Assembly (NCBI GenBank): GCA_000433355.1
Contig: FR893171.1
Coordinates: forward strand, 1-58,930
DNA from: Alistipes sp. CAG:435
GTDB taxonomy: Bacteria; Bacteroidota; Bacteroidia; Bacteroidales; UBA932
Length of the DNA: 58,930 nt
Direction of reading: 5' to 3'
Shown: positions 1 through 8,880 of the stretch, one piece after another
Numbering within the stretch: position 1 is the first letter of the stretch
Layout of the letters: each line of letters starts with the position of its first letter
Program-made: the position numbers and the translations under genes
Notes under the pieces: model-generated
What the model saw: the letters and a program-made list of their open reading frames with translations, nothing else
Databases searched by the model: none
Told to the model about the DNA's origin: nothing

Positions 1-74
1 TGTCCATTCGCCAAAATCGGCATTAACAATGCAACTAAAGCTAAAACCGTGACTGCGCTTACTCTTTTACCCAT
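1..74 (-). CDS. N-terminus of a secreted protein (partial)
   Basis: On the minus strand an ATG at 74 opens a frame that runs off the left edge after 24 codons. The residues read MGKRVSAVTVLALVALLMPI and then LANG. That is a basic n-region (K3, R4) followed by a long hydrophobic core, which is typical of a Sec signal peptide or membrane anchor. No mature sequence is visible, so no function can be given. It lies 112 bp downstream of the small secreted beta protein and on the same strand, so it may be the next gene of the same operon. By analogy with the paralogous locus at 50.5-58.5 kb, a surface lipoprotein would be expected here, but no lipobox is visible yet. Confidence 0.5.
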   Translation of the reverse strand, partial: MGKRVSAVTVLALVALLMPILANG

Positions 75-186
75 AAATCTTTTCTTTATCCGTCTTCTGA
101 AATAGTTGATATTGTATCAATTATATTTCAAAAAAATTGGTTCCGCGGATACTTAATGACAACAAAAACAATCCGTATCTTTCAAT

Positions 187-585
187 TTACAAATCAAATT
201 CACCATAGAAATTCACGCCATCGGAAAGAGTTACCGAAATGCGATAGTAACTGGTTCCGGAAAGAGGCAAAAGAAGTGTCGTTGTAGAGATCTGATCATA
301 ATACGAAGCATAATCTCCAGTTGTAAGATTCTCAATCTCGACTTCAACAGAAACAACTTTATTGGCAGAAAGAAAAATCGTGTTGGCATTACCTACCAAA
401 TAACAAGATAATTCGAAAGGATCTCGTTTCGGTACTTTATGGTTCAAAGAAGAATCTTCGTTTGTCTTATGCATAGTGACTGGTGTAATTACTTCTACAC
501 AAGTAGTGGATAACATCTTCGCATAAACGGGAAATGATGCGGCTATACACATCATAAATAAAACCAGAAGGTAAACTTTTCGCAT
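187..585 (-). CDS. Small secreted beta protein (DUF3244-like)
   Basis: This is a protein of about 132 aa with a cleavable signal peptide (MRKVYLLVLFMMCIAASFPV, then YA). The frame is open further upstream, but the ATG at 585 is preferred because a Bacteroidota -7 box (TACATTTG on the minus strand) lies at 612-619, inside the longer alternative. The mature part resembles the short single-domain DUF3244 proteins of Bacteroidales, with alternating strands such as VEVEIENLTTGDY and a C-terminus ending GEFDL. It is a clear paralogue of the gene at 56124-56519, sharing the pattern V-E-x-x-I-x-N-L-[TS]-[TS]-G-[DE]-Y and a final G-E-F. Both genes lie directly downstream of a TPR/HTH membrane regulator. 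The molecular function is unknown; a secreted ligand or cell-surface accessory protein is inferred from the pairing only. Confidence 0.75.
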   Translation of the reverse strand: MRKVYLLVLFMMCIAASFPVYAKMLSTTCVEVITPVTMHKTNEDSSLNHKVPKRDPFELSCYLVGNANTIFLSANKVVSVEVEIENLTTGDYASYYDQISTTTLLLPLSGTSYYRISVTLSDGVNFYGEFDL

Positions 586-611
586 ACTCGCTTGTATTAT
601 TTTTGTTTGTG

Positions 612-619
612 CAAATGTA
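612..619 (-). promoter_or_regulatory. Promoter -7 box (TACATTTG)
   Basis: The plus strand reads CAAATGTA, so the minus strand carries TACATTTG, a match to the Bacteroidota -7 consensus TAnnTTTG. It lies 27 bp upstream of the ATG at 585, which supports that start and suggests the small secreted protein has its own promoter apart from the regulator upstream. Confidence 0.6.
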
Positions 620-803
620 TACCTATAATCCTCTAAAAACTCAAAAAGGGGCATTTTGGCGTTACAGATTTCCGCAATTTGGTAGCATCGAGAACTAAAT
701 TTTCAACGTTTTACAAATAGATAAAAACTATTGCTAAAGATGATGCATCCATAAGTCACTGATTATCAATACCCCCCCCAAAATTATTCAAACTGTAACG
801 AAA

Positions 804-2516
804 TTATGCGAACAATCGGTACAGAGTCTCGTTTGGGCCGGAATAGCCGTTCAATTTTTCACGAAGGCGATGCTTCTTCACTCTGACATTCTCCTTGGAA
901 ATGTCCATCAAGAATGAAATTGTAGAGGTGTCAAAGCCTACTATCAGGTAACAGATAAAGCGGATGTCATCATCTTTCAACTTTGGAAAGTCGGATCTGA
1001 TCTTGGAGACGATGTCATCAAGGTCAGCGTTTATCCTTGCCTCAAACTTTTTCTGGCCTTCCGATCCGCTGGCGATCTCCTCAAACAAGGCTTGGGTTGA
1101 GGATATGACATCGTGGTAGGCTTTCTCCTTTATTGATTCAAGTCGATGCGACGATGCGGCATCATAGTACTTTCCTATCTCGTAGAACCGCTTTTGATAA
1201 AGGGAAACGTACATATCACGCAATTCTTTGATCTTGTCCCGCTCACGTTCATTGCGTGATTTCAGATCAAAAATATCCTTGTCCCTTTCTTCTTTTTCCT
1301 GCTTAGCCCTGTTCCTTACCGTTTCCAAAAGTCTCTCGGATTCTTCCACAGCCTGAGCCAACCTGTCTTTTTCACGAATCAAAGCGGTTTTTCTTTTCAT
1401 AAAGACAATATAGAGCAAACCTGCCATCATTAGACTCGCTATGAGAATTATGACGCTTCTCTGATTGGCTATGGTTGATTTTTGTTCAGAGACCTCAGCA
1501 GTAAGACGATAGTAGTCACTTTGAGCCTTGAAAACAGATTGAGCCAACTGTTTCTTTACCACGTCATTCTGGTACAACAACAAACCTTTCAACAAAGTCA
1601 AAGCTTCTTTATCGTGTTCTTCATACTTCGCTATCCGATATCTAATTTCCATAGTCTCCACACTTTCATCAATCTCAGATAGCTGCGAAAGAATATTCTC
1701 TGCTGTAGATTTATTGCCAATCAGAAGAAGAAGATACGCATATTCATAATATGAGGTCAATGTAAGATTGCCGCGATGTTCCGCAACATATTCAAGCAAT
1801 CTCAGGTCTCTCTCAACATCAGGTCCTTCCCGTTGCAGGTCATTACTGACCTGATCCTCCATCGCATAAAATGCAAGCTTGGAAGTTGAGTCTAAACCCG
1901 AATAAACCGAGGAATAAAGACTGTCTGCCAAATCGAATTGTTCGTTGTTGTGATAAGCTTGTGCAATTTTATAGCGAGATAAAGCAAGATTCTTGTCTCT
2001 AATTTTGTCGAAACAATCATGCGCAAGAATAGCATTCCTCAATTCTTCCTCAGTATTGAAAGATGCACTGTACGCATTTGCGAGGGCTTCATACGCCAAT
2101 CCTTTATGATAATAGTCATCAGCACTCGATTCCCGCAAAGCCTGTGAATAGAAAATGACAGCGTTCGGGTAATCCTTTCTGTTGGCATAAATTCGTCCCA
2201 AATAATAGCAGGACAGCATCTTGTCCTGCGGCGAACCTAATCTCTCGTAATATGCAACTGTCGGTTCCAAAATAGACAAGGCCGTCGTGTCAATGTAGTT
2301 CTTGTCCAACGCCATCGCAAACAGCAGGGAATAGCGGGCACGAAGCGACTTGGTGTTCAGTGTCAGTGAATCAACTTTCCTCAGAACCCGCAGGGCACTG
2401 TCCGGCCTCTCCTGAATGTAGGTCTCGACATCCTGAAGCAAAGACTTGGTCTGCCTGTTGTCGCAGGAGACTAATAAAAATGACATCAAGAGGAATATAA
2501 TTACGAATCTGTTCAT
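804..2516 (-). CDS. Membrane-tethered TPR / LuxR-type HTH regulator
   Basis: This 570-aa protein has three parts. The N-terminus is a lipoprotein signal with lipobox LLVSC (Cys18) and Asp at +2. Residues about 25-340 are helical TPR-like repeats, with the motif RPDSALRVLRKVDSL near the start. A transmembrane helix lies at about 354-372, followed by basic residues (KRK). After it come a charged coiled coil (about 375-450) and a C-terminal winged or LuxR-like helix-turn-helix (DDDIRFICYLIVGFD..., then ISKENVRVKKHRLREKL). The layout puts the TPRs in the periplasm and the DNA-binding domain in the cytoplasm, that is, a one-component transmembrane regulator. It is a full-length paralogue of the protein at 56775-58490 (571 aa) and is followed by the same kind of small secreted protein. 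The target and the signal are unknown. Confidence 0.8.
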   Translation of the reverse strand: MNRFVIIFLLMSFLLVSCDNRQTKSLLQDVETYIQERPDSALRVLRKVDSLTLNTKSLRARYSLLFAMALDKNYIDTTALSILEPTVAYYERLGSPQDKMLSCYYLGRIYANRKDYPNAVIFYSQALRESSADDYYHKGLAYEALANAYSASFNTEEELRNAILAHDCFDKIRDKNLALSRYKIAQAYHNNEQFDLADSLYSSVYSGLDSTSKLAFYAMEDQVSNDLQREGPDVERDLRLLEYVAEHRGNLTLTSYYEYAYLLLLIGNKSTAENILSQLSEIDESVETMEIRYRIAKYEEHDKEALTLLKGLLLYQNDVVKKQLAQSVFKAQSDYYRLTAEVSEQKSTIANQRSVIILIASLMMAGLLYIVFMKRKTALIREKDRLAQAVEESERLLETVRNRAKQEKEERDKDIFDLKSRNERERDKIKELRDMYVSLYQKRFYEIGKYYDAASSHRLESIKEKAYHDVISSTQALFEEIASGSEGQKKFEARINADLDDIVSKIRSDFPKLKDDDIRFICYLIVGFDTSTISFLMDISKENVRVKKHRLREKLNGYSGPNETLYRLFA

Positions 2517-2626
2517 CTGTCAATAGTTACAAGTTACGGACTTTTAGAGGCCTACTAATATTCACCGTAAATTTATAAAGGTTAACGAAATAATCAAAAT
2601 ATTCAAGAATAGGTGTGAACTATTTA

Positions 2627-2656
2627 ACCTTCCAGCCGTTGATGCGGCCGGAAGGT
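2627..2656 (-). terminator. Hairpin after the efflux operon
   Basis: ACCTTCC-a-GCCG / CGGC-c-GGAAGGT forms an 11-bp stem with one internal mismatch and a 6-nt loop. It sits 37 bp past the stop codon of the minus-strand RND gene. The U-tract is weak (TAAATAGTT follows), so it is only a probable intrinsic terminator. Confidence 0.55.
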
Positions 2657-2692
2657 CACGTTGTTACTTCTTTATAGATTTAATAATTTGAA

Positions 2693-5600
2693 TCAAAAGT
2701 CCTTCCAGCCGCCGCCGAGAGCCTTGTACAGATTGACCACGGAGAGATTCTCCTTCGTCCTTGCCTCGCTTAACTCCAACTGGGAGGCAAGGTACTTTCT
2801 TTGCGCGTCAAGGACATCCATATAACTGATCACACCGTTTATGTACTGGCTGTTGGCCAGCACGACATATTTCTTGGACGCGCGCTCCATCTCCACCTTC
2901 ACGTCAGTGTTGGAACGGGCGGAACGGAAAGTCACGGTGGCGTCATAGACCTCTCTGAACGCCTGCATAACATCTTTCTCGTACTCCAGTCTTGTCTGCT
3001 CGTAGGAGGCCACGGCGGCTTTGAGGGCGGAACGTCGTTTGCCGAACTCGAAGACCGGTGAAGCCAGTGTGGCTCCGGTGAACCAGAACGGGGACTTCAG
3101 GAAATCCTTAAGGGCGTTGTTCTCCTCTCCGGCTCCAAGATTGATGGTAAAGGACGGGAACCTTTCGGCCATCGCCACGCCCACGCGAGCCTCCGCCGCC
3201 CTGAGAGCGTTCTCGGACTGCATAAGGTCAGGCCTGCGCCTGAGGATGTCAGACAGAACCCCGGACGGAACAACGGTCTTTGACATTTCCGATAAGGACA
3301 AACCTCGCTCCACATCCTTCGGATACGATCCGGTAATAAAACACAACTCACTCTCTTTCAATGCGATTTGTTTCTGAAGATCCGGCACCAAAGCCTCGGT
3401 GGAAGCCAATTCCACAAGAGCCTGCTGGTAAGGGATCTCAGATGTCAGTCCTCCTTCCGCACGGAGTTTGGCCTGATTCACGGACTTCTGCCTTGTGACC
3501 AAAGTGTTGGTGACTATCTCAAGTTTCTTGTCCAAGCCCACCAGTTCATAGTAGGCGGAGGCCACACTGGCGATGACGCTCGTCCTCACCGCTTTCTGAG
3601 CCTCGACAGTGCCGAGATAACCGGCCAGTTTCTCTTTCTTGGACCATTTCAGTCTTCCCCAGAAATCCACCTCCCACTGAAGCGAGGCCTTGACTCCGAA
3701 TTCAGGAGAGTCCGGTTTCGGATCCGTTCCCCCGTAATTGCTGTGATCATTCTGCGCATAGCCTTTCACCGAGACGGAAGGCAGCTGGGCGGATCTTTGC
3801 ACACGGTACCTGTACTCCATCTCCTTCAGACGCTCCGCAGCGATGAGGATGTCTTTGTTATATTCCAAAGCCGCGTCTATAAGCTTCTGCAATTCAGGAG
3901 ACTCATACACTTCCCGCCAGTCAAGGTCAGCGATGCTCCTGTCGCTCGAATCCTCGAAATAGGCTTTCGGCATCTCTCCGAGGTCCGGCTTATCGCAATA
4001 CCTCGATGTGGAGCAGGAATCTAAAGTCAGGGAAGACACGGCCATGACTGCGACGACCGACAAGGCCTTTCCCGCCTTACGGAGTTTTGGTCTCCACTTC
4101 GAGATCCTTGATCTCAACTTGTAGATCAGCACGAAGAAGAACGGAACAAAGACGATTCCGACGGTTATGCCGGTGATCATCCCGAAGAACACTCCGATGC
4201 CGATGTTCCTGCGGCTCTCGGATCCCGGGCCACTGGCGAACACGAGAGGCAGCATGCCAAGGATAAATGCCAAGGATGTCATCACGATTGGTCTGAACCT
4301 CAGTTTTGCGGCGGTGACCGCAGCCTCTTCCAGATCCTTTCCGGCCTCAACCTCTTCTTTGGCGAACTCTACGATCAAGATCGCGTTCTTGGCCACAAGG
4401 CCGACGAGCATCACGAGACCTATCTGGAAATAGATGTTGCTCTCCATTCCAAGCACAGCCACACCGAGATACGCTCCGGCTATCGCGATCGGAAGCGAAA
4501 GGATGACGGCCACAGGAATGGACCAGCTCTCGTACTGGGCAGCGAGGAAGAGGAACACGAACAGCAACGCCAGCGCAAGCACGAGTCCAGTCTGCCCGCT
4601 CTCCTTCTTCTCCTGATAGGACATTCCGCTCCACTCCACTCCGATGTTGTCCGGCAGATGCTCCTCGGCGATCTCCTCAAGTATGGCAAGGGCCTCGCCG
4701 GAACTGGTTCCGTTGGCGGCCTCTCCGCTGATCGTGGACGAATTGTACATGTTGAACCTCTTGATCGTACCCGGCCCTGTCGTGAAATGCGTGGTACCCA
4801 GAGCATTGACAGGGATCATCGTGCCTCCCGAACTCTTCATGAAGAAGAGGTTCAGATTGTCGGAGTGGGCGCGGTACGGGGCGTCGGCCTGGATGTAGAC
4901 ACGGTATATTCGGTTGTACATGTTGAAGTCGTTGACATAGATCGCACCGGTGAACGCTTTCAGGGTCGCGAAGACATCGGCCATCGACAGCCCCAGAAGC
5001 TGGATCTTGTCACGATCCGCATCGAAATACAACTGAGGGATGTCCTTTTGCATTCCGGAGGACAATCCGGTGAACTCTTTCCTCTTCATCGCATAATGAA
5101 GAAGCGTGTCCGAGGCGTTCTGGAGATCCTGATAGGTCGCGTCCCCCCTTGCCTCAAGCACCATCGAGAATCCGCCCGAAGTACCGAGTCCAGGGATAAC
5201 GGCAGGTGTGCTGATGTACACCTTGCTCTCCGGATAGCGTGACAAGGAGTCTCTCACCATCGCTATCGTCTTGGACATATTAGTGACCTTGCGTTCTTTC
5301 CATGGTTTCAGGATCACCGTCAAGGTGCTGCTGGACTGCGCGGTGCCTATCCGGGGACTGGAGCCGGTGACATTGAGGACATATTCAACATCGCGCTGCC
5401 GGAGCAGAAAATCCATCGCGCGGTCCGTCACCTCTCTGGTCCGCTCAAGCGTGGCACCCGTCGGAAGCTCCAGCTCCACAGTGAAATAGCCCTGATCCTC
5501 CTTGGGGATGAAACTCTGCGGAACGAGGCGACCGAGTATGAATATTCCCACAATCGCGACGCCGAAGACAGCGAACATCCTCTTCGAATTGTGCAGCGCG

Positions 5601-7192
5601 AAACGGACCATCCTCGCATAGAGCGAGGTTCCTTGCTCAAGCCACTGGTTTATCTTTCTGAACACGAAGTTCTTAGGCTTGTCATCATCGTGCGGCTTCA
5701 GGAATTTGGAACACATCACAGGGCTTAAGGTCAGCGCCACAATGGTGGAGATTATCACGGAAACAGCGATCGTGACTGTAAACTGCCTGAATAATTGGCC
5801 CGTAATTCCGGAAAGGAAACTTACCGGAACAAAAACGGCGCAGAGCACAAGCGACATCGCCACAAGGGCGCTTCCTATCTCCCCCATCGCCTTTTTTGTA
5901 GCCTCGTACGGGGACAGATGTTCGGTTGACATGATCCTGTCCACATTCTCCACGACCACGATAGCATCATCCACAACGATTCCGATGGCCAGTATGAGGC
6001 CAAGCAATGTCATCATGTTCAGAGAGAAGCCGAAGATCAGCATCACTCCGAAGGTGCCGATCAGGGAGATCGGCACTGCTATTGCCGGGACGAGCGTGGC
6101 CCTGACATTCTGAAGGGAGAGGAACACCACGAGGATGACAAGGATCAAGGCTTCGAACAAGGTTCTGTAAACGTGATGGATGGACTCCGAGATGTAGGTG
6201 GTCATGTCGAACGGAATGTCGTAGGACATGCCGTCAGGGAAGCCCTTGCTGATCTCGGCCATCTCCGCCTTGACCTTGTCGGCGACCTCCACGGCGTTAG
6301 CTCCGGGAAGCATAAAAACGTTCATCACTGCGGCGTTGCGGGCGTTGATGCCGCTCTCGGTGTTGTACGACTGGGCCTCAAGCGAGATCCGGGCCACATC
6401 CCTGAGGCGGATGATTGATCCGTCCTCGCCCGTTCTGACCACAATGTTCTCGAACTGCTCGACCGATGAGAGACGGCCCGGAGCCGTGATCGGGATGGTG
6501 ACATCCACATCCGTGATCGGCTGCTGCCCGAGCACTCCGGCCGCGGCCTCACGGTTCTGATCCTTCAGAGCGTTCTGCAGATCCTTGACCGTTATCCCGA
6601 GGCTGGCCATCTTGTCCGGCTGTACCCAGATCTGCATCGCATAGTAGCGGCTTCCCACGTTCGAGACAACTCCCACGCCAGGAACACGCCTCAAGCGGTC
6701 CTGAATATTCAAGGTTGTGTAGTTGCTGAGATAGACCTCGTCGAATTTCGGGTCATCCGACATCACGGTGATCGTCATCAGCTTGCTTGAGGACTCCTTC
6801 TCCACCGAGATTCCGTTCTGCACAACCTCGGCCGGAAGTCTGGACTCGGCCAGCTTGACCCTGTTCTGAACCTCCACGGCGGCGAGATCCGGATCGGTGG
6901 AGATGTCGAATGTCAATGTCGCCGAATAGCCTCCGTTGTTGGAGTTGCTTGACTCCATGTAGAGCATCCCCGGCGTTCCGTTGAGCGACTGCTCGATAGG
7001 TGTCGCCACGGCCTGCGACACGGTCTGCGAGTTGGCGCCCGGATAGGATGTCGAGACGCGCACGACCGGAGGGACAATCTTCGGGTACTGGTCAACCGGC
7101 AGCATGGTCAGTCCTATGAGCCCGACAAGTACGATTATTATGGATATGACAGTCGAGAATACGGGCCTGTCTATAAAGAAATCGGATTTCAT
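2693..7192 (-). CDS. RND (AcrB-type) pump fused to an outer-membrane channel lipoprotein
   Basis: The 1499-aa frame is continuous. Residues 1 to about 1040 are an HAE1-family RND pump: N-terminus DFFIDRPVFSTVISI, proton-relay Asp408/Asp409 in GIVVDDAIVVVEN, and Lys935 in LVAKNAILIVEF. All twelve membrane segments seem present. From about 1060 the protein is a NodT/OprM-type outer-membrane factor of about 440 aa, with motifs LQWEVDFWGRL and DILRRRPDLMQSE. At the join a basic stretch (KWRPKLRKAGK) is followed by a hydrophobic segment and the lipobox LDSC (Cys1060), which is the usual N-terminus of a lipoprotein OMF but without its own start codon. The pump C-terminus is normally cytoplasmic, so this segment would cross outward and could be cut by signal peptidase II. 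The adaptor gene lies 25 bp upstream. Substrates are unknown. Confidence 0.9.
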   Translation of the reverse strand: MKSDFFIDRPVFSTVISIIIVLVGLIGLTMLPVDQYPKIVPPVVRVSTSYPGANSQTVSQAVATPIEQSLNGTPGMLYMESSNSNNGGYSATLTFDISTDPDLAAVEVQNRVKLAESRLPAEVVQNGISVEKESSSKLMTITVMSDDPKFDEVYLSNYTTLNIQDRLRRVPGVGVVSNVGSRYYAMQIWVQPDKMASLGITVKDLQNALKDQNREAAAGVLGQQPITDVDVTIPITAPGRLSSVEQFENIVVRTGEDGSIIRLRDVARISLEAQSYNTESGINARNAAVMNVFMLPGANAVEVADKVKAEMAEISKGFPDGMSYDIPFDMTTYISESIHHVYRTLFEALILVILVVFLSLQNVRATLVPAIAVPISLIGTFGVMLIFGFSLNMMTLLGLILAIGIVVDDAIVVVENVDRIMSTEHLSPYEATKKAMGEIGSALVAMSLVLCAVFVPVSFLSGITGQLFRQFTVTIAVSVIISTIVALTLSPVMCSKFLKPHDDDKPKNFVFRKINQWLEQGTSLYARMVRFALHNSKRMFAVFGVAIVGIFILGRLVPQSFIPKEDQGYFTVELELPTGATLERTREVTDRAMDFLLRQRDVEYVLNVTGSSPRIGTAQSSSTLTVILKPWKERKVTNMSKTIAMVRDSLSRYPESKVYISTPAVIPGLGTSGGFSMVLEARGDATYQDLQNASDTLLHYAMKRKEFTGLSSGMQKDIPQLYFDADRDKIQLLGLSMADVFATLKAFTGAIYVNDFNMYNRIYRVYIQADAPYRAHSDNLNLFFMKSSGGTMIPVNALGTTHFTTGPGTIKRFNMYNSSTISGEAANGTSSGEALAILEEIAEEHLPDNIGVEWSGMSYQEKKESGQTGLVLALALLFVFLFLAAQYESWSIPVAVILSLPIAIAGAYLGVAVLGMESNIYFQIGLVMLVGLVAKNAILIVEFAKEEVEAGKDLEEAAVTAAKLRFRPIVMTSLAFILGMLPLVFASGPGSESRRNIGIGVFFGMITGITVGIVFVPFFFVLIYKLRSRISKWRPKLRKAGKALSVVAVMAVSSLTLDSCSTSRYCDKPDLGEMPKAYFEDSSDRSIADLDWREVYESPELQKLIDAALEYNKDILIAAERLKEMEYRYRVQRSAQLPSVSVKGYAQNDHSNYGGTDPKPDSPEFGVKASLQWEVDFWGRLKWSKKEKLAGYLGTVEAQKAVRTSVIASVASAYYELVGLDKKLEIVTNTLVTRQKSVNQAKLRAEGGLTSEIPYQQALVELASTEALVPDLQKQIALKESELCFITGSYPKDVERGLSLSEMSKTVVPSGVLSDILRRRPDLMQSENALRAAEARVGVAMAERFPSFTINLGAGEENNALKDFLKSPFWFTGATLASPVFEFGKRRSALKAAVASYEQTRLEYEKDVMQAFREVYDATVTFRSARSNTDVKVEMERASKKYVVLANSQYINGVISYMDVLDAQRKYLASQLELSEARTKENLSVVNLYKALGGGWKDF

Positions 7193-7217
7193 AAGTTCGT
7201 GTCTGTTAACATATTCC

Positions 7218-8354
7218 TTAAGAGCGAACCGCCTCCACCTTCATTCCGTGGCTCAGCTTGTGCTCCCCTTCCACCACAATGACCTCTCCGGGATTGAGGC
7301 CACGCTCCACGACAGTCGTGTTCTCCACTTCAGGTCCAGTCTGGATGAAACGCTTCTCCACGATGCCGTCATGTTTCAACACGAATATGAACGAGCCGCT
7401 CTTTTCGATGATGATGGCCTTGGTCGGCACCGCCACTGCGTTCTCCCTCACGTCCAAAAGGACTTTAACGTTGGTGAACTGACCCGGCAGGAGTTCACGG
7501 TCAGGGTTAGGCATCTCGGCGCGTACCGAGAACGTCCCTGATTTGGCGTCCACAAGAGGATCGGCGAAATCCACCAGCCCTTTGTACTTATAGACGGATT
7601 TGTCAGCCATAGTGATGGTCACATACGGATCCCAGTGCCTGCTGGTGTCCTTCTGGCCGAGGTTCACATTTCTGGCCTTTGATTTCTGGTAGTCAAGATC
7701 AGTCATCTTGAACTCCACAAGCACCGTGTCGCTCTTGACCACATTTGCGAGGAGGGACTGCGATCCCGGCCCGACAAGAGTGCCTATGTCCACATGCCTC
7801 TCGCTGATGTAACCACTAATAGGAGATCGCACTGTGGTGTAGCTCAACGCCAGACGGGCTTCCGTCAGATTCGCCTCGCTGACCTGCACGTCAGCCTTGG
7901 CGCTCTCATAGGCGGCGACAGCGTTGTCCAGATCAAGCTGGCTGGAGGCCTTCTGCTCGAACAAAGGCTTGATCCTCGCCAGATCCCTCTCTGCCTTAAG
8001 GGCCATCGCCTTGTTTTTAGTCACCAGTGCCTCTGCCCTGTCCACCTGAGCTTTGTACTGTTTCGGATCAATGATGAAAAGTATCTGGTCTTTCTTAACG
8101 TATGTTCCTTCCTCAAACATCATCTTCTCAAGATAGCCTTCGACCCTCGCCCGCACCTCCACGAACTGCTGGGCGCGGATCCTTCCCGGAAACTCCCCGT
8201 AGATCTCCACATTCCTTGTCCTGACCGTGTCAACGCTGACAACAGGAAGATCCTCCAAATGATGCTTTGGCCGGAGAACAATGATGACAACAGCCGTGGC
8301 GACAACAGCCACAGCGACCGCGCCAATAATGGCTCTTTTGTTAAGCTTGCTCAT
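7218..8354 (-). CDS. RND efflux periplasmic adaptor (MFP)
   Basis: This 378-aa membrane fusion protein is of the AcrA/MexA type. An N-terminal hydrophobic anchor (about residues 8-27, no lipobox) is followed by a barrel-sandwich/lipoyl half (FPGRIRAQQFVEVRARVEGY), an alpha-hairpin rich in Ala, Lys and Glu (about 95-170), the second lipoyl half (SYTTVRSPISGYISER) and a beta-barrel/membrane-proximal domain (LLPGQFTNVKVLL, AVAVPTKAI). It bridges the inner-membrane pump and the outer-membrane channel. It is the first gene of the operon and ends 25 bp before the fused pump-channel gene, so the tripartite system is encoded by two genes. No dedicated regulator gene (TetR, AraC or two-component) is adjacent. 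Confidence 0.92.
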   Translation of the reverse strand: MSKLNKRAIIGAVAVAVVATAVVIIVLRPKHHLEDLPVVSVDTVRTRNVEIYGEFPGRIRAQQFVEVRARVEGYLEKMMFEEGTYVKKDQILFIIDPKQYKAQVDRAEALVTKNKAMALKAERDLARIKPLFEQKASSQLDLDNAVAAYESAKADVQVSEANLTEARLALSYTTVRSPISGYISERHVDIGTLVGPGSQSLLANVVKSDTVLVEFKMTDLDYQKSKARNVNLGQKDTSRHWDPYVTITMADKSVYKYKGLVDFADPLVDAKSGTFSVRAEMPNPDRELLPGQFTNVKVLLDVRENAVAVPTKAIIIEKSGSFIFVLKHDGIVEKRFIQTGPEVENTTVVERGLNPGEVIVVEGEHKLSHGMKVEAVRS

Positions 8355-8880
8355 AGCGATCTTTTTTGCGAACCAGGCTGCCCTGATCCCGTGTATTGAG
8401 GCATCGCCTCATCAAAGACCGTTCCAAATTAAATATAGGCCCGCAGTGTGTTCTTTTTCAGAATTGTACACAACCTCTTTTTATGATTGGATTTCAACCG
8501 ACAATCACGGCGGGCACCCTCTTTCTTACAAAACACCTTCAGCCGATGTGCCACTGAAGCCCACTCCAGCAGCACATCGGCTGAAAAACTATTGCTCTAA
8601 TCTTAGACTTTTTCAGCCGTGGCGGGCACTCACCCACTTCTATGGCACATTAACGTGAACGCGTTTTGTAATCGGGAAAGGTTTACGGCTCCGACGGGAC
8701 GGAGTTTTAGCGGCAATATTCGCAGTCCTTTTAGAGATGGTCTGGTCTACAAACACTCGTGGCACCCAAAGTGCTGATTATCAAGGAAAAAATGGATTAC
8801 GTGGTACTCCAAAACGGCACCAGATGATCGGTCTTATTCCTCATTTTCAACTGGTTAAGTGGCACACGCAATCCTCATCA
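8355..8880. other. Intergenic region, 526 bp, no gene seen
   Basis: No convincing reading frame is present. The region holds a perfect 14-bp inverted repeat (8538-8585), two copies of the short string GGCGGGCAC on either side of it, and a small CTCCG/CGGAG hairpin near 8690-8705. Because the MBOAT operon ends at 8881 and the RND operon starts at 8354, both on the minus strand, the region should hold the MBOAT terminator and the RND promoter. No perfect TAnnTTTG box was found; TTAATTTG near 8423-8430 is the nearest match. Confidence 0.5.
8538..8585. repeat. Perfect 14-bp inverted repeat (hairpin)
   Basis: TTCAGCCGATGTGC at 8538-8551 is mirrored by GCACATCGGCTGAA at 8572-8585 around a 20-nt loop, with AAAAACT following on the plus strand. 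It could act as a terminator for either strand or be a remnant of a small palindromic element. The partial sequence TTTTTCAGCCG recurs about 25 bp further on. Confidence 0.6.

Noticed and set aside
8355..8880. Gene in the RND/MBOAT gap
   Set aside because: A 125-aa plus-strand frame (8281-8658) overlaps the adaptor start and has no family features; the gap is better read as regulatory and repeat DNA.
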